DNA from: Scatosoma sp045614565
GTDB taxonomy: Bacteria; Bacillota; Clostridia; Christensenellales; Borkfalkiaceae
NCBI GenBank assembly: GCA_045614565.1
Contig: JAZLDG010000056.1
Coordinates: 1-9,631, forward strand
Length of the DNA stretch: 9,631 nucleotides
Direction of reading: 5' to 3'
Made by a program: the position numbers and the translations under genes
In this document: piece after piece, positions 1-5,319 of the stretch
How the letters are laid out: every line of letters begins with the position of its first letter
How positions within the stretch are numbered: position 1 is the first letter of the stretch
Notes under the pieces: generated by a model
Database searches by the model: none
What the model was told of the DNA's origin: nothing
What the model saw: only the letters and a program-made list of their open reading frames with translations

Positions 1-55
1 ATCCGATCATCACTTTTCTCATTCCCTGTCCATACTTTCTCACATCATCACCCAT
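1..55 (-). CDS. Possible 5' end of a gene running off the left edge
   Basis: A minus-strand frame is open from an in-frame stop at 62-64 to the window edge. Possible starts are ATG at 55, GTG at 43, ATG at 22 and ATG at 10. Read from the first, the peptide is MGDDVRKYGQGMRKVMIG and continues out of the window. No classical GGAGG site is clear; GGGTGAT just before the GTG at 43 could pair with the 3' end of 16S rRNA, so GTG 43 is a plausible start. The main support is the promoter at 133-161 pointing at it. The visible frame is too short to suggest a product, and the call could be chance. Confidence 0.3.
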   Translation of the reverse strand, partial: MGDDVRKYGQGMRKVMIG

Positions 56-132
56 TATTTTTTATTGTATTTCGCAAAAAAACGGATAAATTCCGCTCAC
101 GCGCGCGTCATTATACGCTATCATACCTATTT

Positions 133-161
133 ATTTTATCACTTTCTATTTAATAAGTCAA
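133..161 (-). promoter_or_regulatory. Sigma-A-like promoter facing the left edge
   Basis: On the minus strand, TTGACT (156-161) and TAAAAT (133-138) are separated by exactly 17 nt. Further downstream is another -10-like hexamer, TATAAT (110-115), which has no good -35 of its own at the right distance. Transcription would begin near 126 and run toward the partial gene at the window start. It lies beyond the terminator at 234-262, so the tRNA and the next gene appear to be separate transcription units. Confidence 0.6.
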
Positions 162-185
162 TAGGTTGATGAAAAAAATATGATA

Positions 186-205
186 TTTCATAGAATTTCA
201 TAGAA
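186..205. repeat. Tandem 10-bp direct repeat (TTTCATAGAA x2)
   Basis: Two exact adjacent copies of TTTCATAGAA lie upstream of the -35 at 156-161. Each copy contains a TTC-N3-GAA inverted half-site pair (TTCATAGAA). A regulator bound here would sit 25-45 bp upstream of the -35 element, a usual place for an activator. The area is very AT-rich, so chance or slippage is a real alternative. Confidence 0.45.
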
Positions 206-233
206 AAAATAAATTTTTTCGCGATTTTTCGCC

Positions 234-262
234 AAAAAATTCAGCGCACCGCTTGGTGCGCC
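234..262 (-). terminator. Intrinsic terminator behind tRNA-Gln
   Basis: On the minus strand, GCGCACC pairs perfectly with GGTGCGC (255-261 with 244-250) around the tetraloop AAGC. A G-T pair can extend the stem by one. It is followed by TGAA and six T residues (239-234). The stem is GC-rich and the T tract lies 3 nt beyond the stem, typical of a Rho-independent terminator. It ends the tRNA-Gln transcript, about 70 nt after the tRNA 3' end. Confidence 0.8.
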
Positions 263-272
263 TTCTTGTTGG

Positions 273-319
273 CTGCCCATTTAAGCAGTTATCCGAACAC
301 GCTTTTACGTGTTCGGATA
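273..319 (-). other. Structured trailer: 12-bp perfect hairpin plus a small hairpin
   Basis: Between the CCA end of tRNA-Gln and its terminator, the minus-strand RNA would form a perfect 12-bp stem (308-319 with 290-301, loop UAAAAG). A second, smaller stem CUGCU/GGCAG (284-288 with 273-277, loop UAAAUG, one U-G pair) follows. Neither has a U tract directly after it, so they are not themselves terminators. They could be a processing or stability element in the tRNA trailer, or, with the terminator hairpin, a small stable RNA of about 90 nt. I do not recognise a known RNA family. Confidence 0.5.
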
Positions 320-329
320 GCTCATAGAT

Positions 330-404
330 TGGCTGGGGATAAGTGATTCGAACACCCGAATGACGGAGTCAGAGTCCGTTGCCTTACCGCTTGGCGAATC
401 CCCA
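330..404 (-). tRNA. trnQ: tRNA-Gln (anticodon CUG)
   Basis: The 75-nt minus-strand sequence folds as a full cloverleaf. The acceptor stem TGGGGAT pairs perfectly with ATCCCCA. The D stem is GCC/GGC. The anticodon stem ACGGA/TCCGT closes the 7-nt loop CTCTGAC, which places CTG at positions 34-36. The variable loop has 5 nt, and the T stem GGGTG/CACTT (with two G-T pairs) carries the loop TTCGAAT. The discriminator is G and CCA is encoded. The weak T1-A72 end pair and G73 are typical glutamine identity features. It reads CAG codons. It has its own promoter (440-468) and terminator (234-262), so it looks like a single-gene unit. Confidence 0.97.
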
Positions 405-439
405 AGATGTAGGAAATTTCCTTTCCGTTTACGAGCGTT

Positions 440-468
440 ATTTTATCAAACTTTTCGTCTTTTTGCAA
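440..468 (-). promoter_or_regulatory. Promoter of tRNA-Gln
   Basis: On the minus strand, TTGCAA (463-468) is followed after exactly 17 nt by TAAAAT (440-445). The predicted start near 433 leaves a leader of about 28 nt before the mature tRNA 5' end at 404. That leader contains a perfect 12-bp palindrome, AGGAAATTTCCT (411-422). Leader removal by RNase P would be expected. Confidence 0.65.
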
Positions 469-553
469 GCATTTACGACCGCTTTTATAAAGTTTTTTGC
501 AATTTTCGTAAAAAAAAGTTTTTCTATTTCCTTTTTCGACCGTTATGCCGCAG

Positions 554-559
554 TATAAT
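554..559 (+). promoter_or_regulatory. Probable -10 box of the PRC-barrel gene
   Basis: A consensus TATAAT lies 24 nt before the start codon at 583. The matching -35 position holds only a T-rich run (about 531-536), and there is no TG extension, so the promoter may be weak or need an activator. The stretch 405-582 otherwise contains the divergent tRNA promoter, an AT-rich spacer, and the AGGAG ribosome binding site at 571-575. Confidence 0.45.
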
Positions 560-582
560 CTTTAATAAAAAGGAGATTTCTT

Positions 583-1167
583 ATGTTACTTTCTAATATC
601 GTCGGTAAAATCGTATACGCCAACGGCGAAGCACGCGGCGTGTGTCTTGGCGTGGGCATTTCTTTGAAAACCAAAACGCTCAAATATCTTTTATGTTCCG
701 TTTTTTCAGCTTCCGCTCCGCAAAATAAACAAGCGGATTTCGTCGTAAACGCCGCTTGCGTGCAAAGCTTTTCCACAGACGGGATCAAGCTTTCGCATCT
801 TCGCCCCGTCGTGCCGAAAAATTGTATAAAGTTCTTTCTCGGCGCGCCCGTCTATCTTGAAAACGGTATATTTTCAGGAAAGCTCCGCGATTTGGAATTT
901 CACGGCTTTAACGCCACCCGTTTATTCACGGACGGCAACGCCTGTTTTCCGCTCTCTTGCGTAATCGCGGTGTCCGACGCCGTTATTCTGCGAAAAGCAC
1001 CGCCATTCCCGCTCGGTCAACGCATACCTGCCCCCATCCTTTTGCAATTTTCCGAGAAAGAAACCGTCGTTACCAAAGCCGTTTTACGGCGGGCAATCAA
1101 AAAAAGCGCGTTAATCAAATTAACGCTATCGCTCGACCCGTTTTCATACGGCGTATTTGGCGGATAG
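583..1167 (+). CDS. PRC-barrel-like protein, 194 aa
   Basis: The start is supported by AAAAAGGAG ending 7 nt before the ATG. Residues 1-75 open like a PRC-barrel (LSNIVGKIVY...GEARGVCLGVGI). Residues 84-137 look like a second PRC unit (FFLGAPVYLENGIFSGKLRDLEF, ending PLSCVIAVSDAVILRK). Small paired PRC-barrel proteins are common in Clostridia and Bacilli, where relatives such as YlmC/YmxH are linked to sporulation. Residues 138-194 are a basic tail with no recognised domain. No signal peptide or membrane segment is visible, so it is probably cytoplasmic. The 3' end overlaps the convergent membrane-protein gene by 24 bp and carries that gene's likely terminator (1099-1126). Residues about 145-151 (GQRIPAP) are encoded by one copy of the interspersed repeat. 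The family call rests on sequence pattern only. Confidence 0.75.
   Translation: MLLSNIVGKIVYANGEARGVCLGVGISLKTKTLKYLLCSVFSASAPQNKQADFVVNAACVQSFSTDGIKLSHLRPVVPKNCIKFFLGAPVYLENGIFSGKLRDLEFHGFNATRLFTDGNACFPLSCVIAVSDAVILRKAPPFPLGQRIPAPILLQFSEKETVVTKAVLRRAIKKSALIKLTLSLDPFSYGVFGG
1017..1035 (+). repeat. Interspersed motif, copy 1
   Basis: TCAACGCATACCTGCCCCC occurs inside the PRC-barrel gene, in the linker after its second barrel unit, and is translated there as (G)QRIPAP. It matches the copy at 3841-3859 at 19 of 19 positions. Confidence 0.85.
1099..1126 (-). terminator. Intrinsic terminator of the membrane-protein gene, inside the convergent gene
   Basis: On the minus strand, GCGTTAA (1126-1120) pairs perfectly with TTAACGC (1114-1108) around the loop TTTGA. 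After two nt (GC) comes a run of seven T (1105-1099). It lies 18 nt beyond the stop codon of the membrane-protein gene at 1144. It is embedded in the codons for about residues 173-182 of the PRC-barrel protein, so the same bases serve as coding sequence on one strand and as terminator on the other. Confidence 0.7.
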
Positions 1168-1785
1168 TTTCAAAATTCTCGCAAACGCTTCGTTGAGCGT
1201 GTGTGCGTCTTGGGCAGTAAAATCCTTTTTCTTCAAATACAGCGCAAGCATTTTTGCAATTTCGTCCGTTTCCAAGCGTTCGGCTGTGGACAGCGGAGCT
1301 TCTCTTAAACTTGCAAGCAAAGCCCGAGCGTGCGAAAAGGACACGCCGTTTTCCAAAGCAGGCAAAGCAAAATCGGGGCGTTCGTCCACGTGCAAAACGG
1401 TATTCAATCTCGCCCGAACGAACGAATTGTCTTTATCGGGAAGCGCGAACTGCAACCGTCTTTCGATTTTCGCGCGTTCTTTCTTGCGTTTTTCTACTCT
1501 TGCGCGAATACTTAAACCTACGAACAAAAACAAGTACACGCACCCGATCAATCCCGCCGTGAGCGCGAAAAATACGCCCGTTTCCCCCCAAGGTATATGC
1601 AAAATTAAAGCAAGCAACACGCCGCCGCCGCAAATCAAAGCGGAAAACGCGGAAAACACGCTAACGCTACGCAGACAAAAAGCAAGCATCGCAGCCACGG
1701 TCAAAATCCCAAACCCGCATAAAAAAGCAATCGAAAGCGCGGTATTTCCGTAAAAAAGCGTATCCGTCAACCAAATAAACCACAT
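1144..1785 (-). CDS. Three-helix membrane protein with basic cytoplasmic tail, 213 aa, function unknown
   Basis: I choose ATG at 1785 because GGGAGG (1796-1791) lies 5 nt upstream. The frame stays open to a TTG at 1866, but that TTG has no ribosome binding site and coincides with a -35-like box. Hydrophobic helices are at about residues 16-38, 41-63 and 69-92. They are followed by a strongly basic stretch (about 94-110, RARVEKRKKERAKIERR), so the C-terminal half should be cytoplasmic and the N-terminus outside. The tail (about 111-213) is charged and mostly helical, with no motif I recognise. The gene lies 91 nt downstream of addA on the same strand. It could be an operon member or be driven from 1840-1866. 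A hairpin covers its ribosome binding site. Hypothetical protein. Confidence 0.75.
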   Translation of the reverse strand: MWFIWLTDTLFYGNTALSIAFLCGFGILTVAAMLAFCLRSVSVFSAFSALICGGGVLLALILHIPWGETGVFFALTAGLIGCVYLFLFVGLSIRARVEKRKKERAKIERRLQFALPDKDNSFVRARLNTVLHVDERPDFALPALENGVSFSHARALLASLREAPLSTAERLETDEIAKMLALYLKKKDFTAQDAHTLNEAFARILKLSAKYAV

Positions 1786-1850
1786 AAACGCCTCCCGTGA
1801 AGTAATCGCTGTGATTATTCCCCAAACGGAAGGCGTTTTTTTATATTTTT
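1786..1850 (+). terminator. Long hairpin: plus-strand terminator that also masks a minus-strand ribosome binding site
   Basis: Arms 1786-1798 (AAACGCCTCCCGT) and 1826-1838 (ACGGAAGGCGTTT) pair over 13 positions, with one C-A mismatch on the plus strand that becomes a G-U pair on the minus strand. An inner stem AGTAATC/GATTATT (1801-1807 with 1813-1819, one G-T pair) extends it. On the plus strand it is followed by TTTTTTTATATTTTT (1836-1850), a good intrinsic terminator, although the nearest plus gene ends at 1167. On the minus strand the arm contains the GGGAGG of the membrane-protein gene and ends right at its ATG, so the fold would limit ribosome access. There is no T tract on the minus side. 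Confidence 0.65.
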
Positions 1851-1866
1851 CGTCGAAAAAAGTCAA
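1840..1866 (-). promoter_or_regulatory. Possible promoter between addA and the membrane-protein gene
   Basis: On the minus strand, TTGACT (1861-1866) is followed by TATAAA (1840-1845) after 15 nt, or by TAAAAA (1838-1843) after 17 nt. Neither combination is ideal. Transcription would start near 1830-1834, inside the 5' arm of the hairpin at 1786-1838. Such a transcript would have a shorter stem over the ribosome binding site than read-through RNA from addBA. The T-rich sequence may also give a chance match. Confidence 0.4.
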
Positions 1867-1876
1867 TTTTACGATT

Positions 1877-4800
1877 TTATTCTAAATCCACTTGAAATCC
1901 GTGATAAATATTCACGATCGTACAACGGATTTTCTCGATCGGCAAGCCCATAATTTTCGCCGTTGCCAAGCGGTAAAGATCGAGCTGGGGCTTATAATGC
2001 TCGCGCAAATACCCTTCGTCCATCGCCGAATATTTATAATCGATAATCCAAGCCCCGTCGTCACCCACGGCAAGCAAATCAATCGTGCCTTGGAACAGCA
2101 TTTCTTCGCCGTCGTCTTTGTTATACTTTTCTTCCTGCAAAGCGTAGGTATCCTTGATCGGCAACGAAACCAAAAACTGCCGCTCTTTATACAAACGCAT
2201 ATCCGCAAGTTTATAAAAGACCGAATTAGATAAAATCGCAACCGCTTGGGCTTTGGAAACGAGTTCTATCCCCACCACACCCTGCTCTTGGGCTTGAAGC
2301 AAAGCGTGTTCCACCTTTTCTTCAAGCTCGCCACGCAAAATCGGATTACCCTTTTCGTCAAACAGCGTTGCAAAATCGAAATTTTCCAAAAATGCGTGAT
2401 AGGCAAGCCCCGCTTCCACGCTCGTTTTACCGCCGTTCCTTTGCGTTTCCGCTTGCATTTCCGCTTCGTTTTCGTCCATTTCGTTGTTCAAAACAAGCGT
2501 CGCTTGCGGCAAACGCATAAGCTGCGTCGCCGAGCTTTTGACGGGTAAATTCTCGTATCCCGCGTGCGAATACTCCCATAAAAACGCGTCGATAATCGAC
2601 CGCGCGAGCGTTTCGTCGGGGTGGAACGCAAGCGCAACGCGTTCTTGCTTGGGGATATCGAAAAAGTCGTCCGTCACGATATACTCCTTCCAAACGGAAA
2701 AATCGGTGAAATCCGCAAACGAGCGAGCGTAACGCACGTCGGGGAAAACGCTGGGTTTTTTGAACAAAAGATGTACGGCGTACTTGGCGCGCGTAAGTGC
2801 AACGTAATACAAATTCAGCTCGTCCGCAATCGAACTTTCCGCTTGTCTATACTCGCAAAGCCGCCGAAGCAGCGTGGATTTTTTCACCATTTTTTCTTCG
2901 TCAAACGCACGCGGCGCAAGCCCGAATTTTTCTTCAAGCAACACTTCGTCGTGATCCGCACCACGAAAAAGGCCGCTTAAATTATCCAAAATTACGACGG
3001 GGTATTCTAAGCCCTTGGACGAGTGCATCGTCAAAACCTTGACGGAGTCTTCGCCGCCGTTTTCGCTGTATTCGATTTTATAATCCAAATCCCGCAAGCG
3101 TTCCAAAAACGCGTGTACGCAAAGGGGTTCGGACGCGTACGCTTCTTCGATAAAACGATGAATACGCTTGACCGCCGCCGCACCGTTGGGGTGCGTGAGC
3201 AAGCGGGATTCCATACGCGTTTCGGAAATGATTTTCGTCAACAGCTCTCCCGCGTCCAAGACGTTGGAAAGCGCTCGCAATTTTTCAAAATACGCGTAAA
3301 AACGACGGAGCTTATGCGATAAAAGATCTTGTCTTTCCGTAGCGTAACGCTTGCAAGCGTTACGGAAAAATTTTTCATCCCTGTACGCAAGCCGAATATC
3401 CGTCAAGTCGTCCGCTGTCAATTCCCCCACGGTAGAAAGCAACGCGCTACAAAGCGGCACGTCTTGCGCCGCGTTATCCAACAGCGATAAAATATCGACG
3501 AGCGTTTTGATTTCCGAAAACTCGCAAATATTCACGGCGGCAGCCGCCGTAACGGGTACGCCTTCCGCCGCCAACGCTTCTACCGTCGCAGCAATTTGCC
3601 CTTGTTTTTTTCGCGATAAAATGGCGATATCCTGATAACGGACGGGGCGGTATTCCCCCGTATCGGGATCGTACCATTTCTTTTTTCTTTCTTCTTCGAT
3701 AATCAAACGAATGGTTTTCGCCGCCAAGCTTTCTTCCCGTTTTTTCGCGCGTGCGCTATCCCGAACGGAATACACGCCGCGTTTTTCCGTTTCCGTTTTT
3801 TCTTCTTCACCCAAGAAATGAATTTCCGCGCGACCGTCGTTCAACGCATACCTGCCCCCGCGTTCCATATACGAATCGCGGGCATAATCAACTTCGCAGG
3901 TCGCGGGAGTCATCGCAAGGGTAAACTGCGAATTAACGAGATCAAGCACTTTATCCGAGCTTCTAAAATTGCGTTTCATCATCAAGCTCTTGCCTTCGCC
4001 CTTTTCAAACAAGCGTTGTTTTTCCACGAAAAAGCGGGAACGACTGCCGCGGAAGCCGTAAATCGACTGTTTTACGTCACCGACGAGAAAGAGATTGTCC
4101 CCGCCGATTTTGGATATAATATTTTCCTGTACGGGGTTTACGTCTTGATACTCGTCGACGAATACGTAACGATATTTCCCACGCACTTCCCGCGCGATTT
4201 CTTCTTGGGATAAAAGCGCAAGCGCTTTATGTTCCAAATCGTTATAGTCCAACGCTCCGCGTTCTCTTTTGAGCGTTTCGTACTTTTCGTCGAAACGGAG
4301 CAAATACGCGGACAACGCGGCGGCGACTTCGCCCGATTGTAAAAACGCGGCAAGCTCTTCTTCTTTTTCGCCCGTTTCCGCTAATTCGTCGTCGTAGATT
4401 TTGCTAACCTTGGCTTTGATCGCGGCAAGGCGTTCGATATGCGTTTTTTTAATTTCGTCGTCTTTTTTACTCGTACGCTTGCTCGTAAAGGTAGGCTTTT
4501 GCAATTTACAAGCGGAAAAATAGTCCGTACTATTCAACATCTCGTCCAAGCCGTTTTTCAATTCTTCGCAAAGCGCAAGCTGCGGCTCGGCGTTAATTTC
4601 CGCGAAAAAGTCGCGCTCGTCGTCCACGAACGAAGCGTAATACGCCGCTTTATTTTTCAAGATTTGGTGCAAATCCGCGCAAACCGCTTCAAAGGTTTGC
4701 GCCGTGTAATTTTGCGAAAGCGCAAGATATTCCTTATAATCAGCGCGATTGCGAAGCTCTTTATAGGATGAAAGCAAAATACGCCGAAGCGCGTTATCGC

Positions 4801-5317
4801 TCTTTTTACGCCAGTATACCGACAATAGTTTTTGGAAGCGTTCGTCTTTTTCTTCATACCCTTCTTCCAAAAGCTCGTCCAAAGCCGCGTTTTTCATCGC
4901 CGTACCTTCGGCGTCGTCGCCGTTGATTACGCGAAAGCCGTTATCCACGCCCGCCGCGTAAAAATGTGAACGGATCAATTTTGCGCAAAAGGAATGTATG
5001 GTGGAAATATCCGCCGTGGGGATTTCGTCAAGCTGTTTTTTTAATCCCGACCGTTTTTCGGGGGATATAGACGGCTCGTTAATCGCTTCTACGATCGCTT
5101 TGCGGAGCTTTTCTTTCATTTGCGAAGCCGCTTTTTTGGTAAAGGTCACGGCAAGAATTTCGCTAACGCTTCCGCCGTCTTTAATCAAACGAATAATTTT
5201 TTCGATCATAACCGTCGTTTTTCCGCTACCCGCGGAAGCGGACACGATGGTTTTTCCTTCCGTTTCGATTGCCAAGCGTTGTTCGGCGGTAAACCTGTCC
5301 TTTCTCTCGTCAGCCAT
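1877..5317 (-). CDS. addA: ATP-dependent helicase/nuclease subunit A (AddA), 1146 aa
   Basis: AddA is the translocating 3'-5' helicase and one of two nucleases of AddAB, which resects double-strand DNA ends to produce the tail loaded with RecA. Motifs in order: FTAEQ (Q13), Walker A AGSGKT (29-34, K33), VTFTKKAA (57-64), DEYQD (388-392), GDVKQSIYGFRG (413-424), KRNFRSS (448-454), TMHSSKGLEYPVV (763-775), LYYVALTRAK (836-845). The C-terminal PD-(D/E)XK nuclease is complete: H974, D1080, D1093, K1095, then QLDLY (1111-1115). The start ATG at 5317 follows GGAG with about 8 nt spacing. A longer frame from 5404 would overlap the addB end and lacks such a site. The addB stop is 2 nt upstream, so translation is probably coupled. 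Residues about 486-492 (RGGRYAL) are encoded by a copy of the interspersed repeat. Confidence 0.97.
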   Translation of the reverse strand: MADERKDRFTAEQRLAIETEGKTIVSASAGSGKTTVMIEKIIRLIKDGGSVSEILAVTFTKKAASQMKEKLRKAIVEAINEPSISPEKRSGLKKQLDEIPTADISTIHSFCAKLIRSHFYAAGVDNGFRVINGDDAEGTAMKNAALDELLEEGYEEKDERFQKLLSVYWRKKSDNALRRILLSSYKELRNRADYKEYLALSQNYTAQTFEAVCADLHQILKNKAAYYASFVDDERDFFAEINAEPQLALCEELKNGLDEMLNSTDYFSACKLQKPTFTSKRTSKKDDEIKKTHIERLAAIKAKVSKIYDDELAETGEKEEELAAFLQSGEVAAALSAYLLRFDEKYETLKRERGALDYNDLEHKALALLSQEEIAREVRGKYRYVFVDEYQDVNPVQENIISKIGGDNLFLVGDVKQSIYGFRGSRSRFFVEKQRLFEKGEGKSLMMKRNFRSSDKVLDLVNSQFTLAMTPATCEVDYARDSYMERGGRYALNDGRAEIHFLGEEEKTETEKRGVYSVRDSARAKKREESLAAKTIRLIIEEERKKKWYDPDTGEYRPVRYQDIAILSRKKQGQIAATVEALAAEGVPVTAAAAVNICEFSEIKTLVDILSLLDNAAQDVPLCSALLSTVGELTADDLTDIRLAYRDEKFFRNACKRYATERQDLLSHKLRRFYAYFEKLRALSNVLDAGELLTKIISETRMESRLLTHPNGAAAVKRIHRFIEEAYASEPLCVHAFLERLRDLDYKIEYSENGGEDSVKVLTMHSSKGLEYPVVILDNLSGLFRGADHDEVLLEEKFGLAPRAFDEEKMVKKSTLLRRLCEYRQAESSIADELNLYYVALTRAKYAVHLLFKKPSVFPDVRYARSFADFTDFSVWKEYIVTDDFFDIPKQERVALAFHPDETLARSIIDAFLWEYSHAGYENLPVKSSATQLMRLPQATLVLNNEMDENEAEMQAETQRNGGKTSVEAGLAYHAFLENFDFATLFDEKGNPILRGELEEKVEHALLQAQEQGVVGIELVSKAQAVAILSNSVFYKLADMRLYKERQFLVSLPIKDTYALQEEKYNKDDGEEMLFQGTIDLLAVGDDGAWIIDYKYSAMDEGYLREHYKPQLDLYRLATAKIMGLPIEKIRCTIVNIYHGFQVDLE
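3841..3859 (+). repeat. Interspersed motif, copy 2
   Basis: TCAACGCATACCTGCCCCC lies within addA, identical over 19 bp to copy 1. Here it is read on the opposite strand as part of RGGRYALN, a variable stretch between helicase motifs IV and V. The reading frame differs from copy 1. Confidence 0.85.
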
Positions 5318-5319
5318 CG

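Noticed and set aside
99..108. Alternating ACGCGCGCGT as a functional element
   Set aside because: It is a short self-complementary GC run with no loop for a hairpin and no repeated partner nearby.
265..330. Remnant of a second tRNA, since the 12-bp hairpin resembles a T arm (GTGTTCGGAT versus GTGTTCGAAT)
   Set aside because: No acceptor stem, D arm or anticodon arm can be drawn around it, and the stem is far longer than a T stem.
1185..1200. ACGCT/AGCGT hairpin as the plus-strand terminator of the PRC-barrel gene
   Set aside because: The stem is only 5 bp and is followed by GTGTGCG rather than a T tract.
1157..1753. Plus-strand open frame of 198 codons opposite the membrane-protein gene
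   Set aside because: It is antisense to a gene with clear membrane helices, has no ribosome binding site, and its composition (rich in S, K, A) is typical of a reverse-strand shadow.
1786..1866. TTG start at 1866 for the membrane-protein gene
   Set aside because: There is no ribosome binding site before it, the TTG is part of a -35-like TTGACT, and the extra 27 residues are just the hairpin read as codons. ATG at 1785 has GGGAGG.
2191..2206. AACGCATATCCGC as a fifth copy of the interspersed motif
   Set aside because: It has two mismatches within the 13-bp core and no match in the C-rich side, so chance cannot be excluded.
2513..2526. AACGCATAAGCTGC as another degenerate motif copy
   Set aside because: It needs a one-base gap and a substitution to align, and its flanks do not match.
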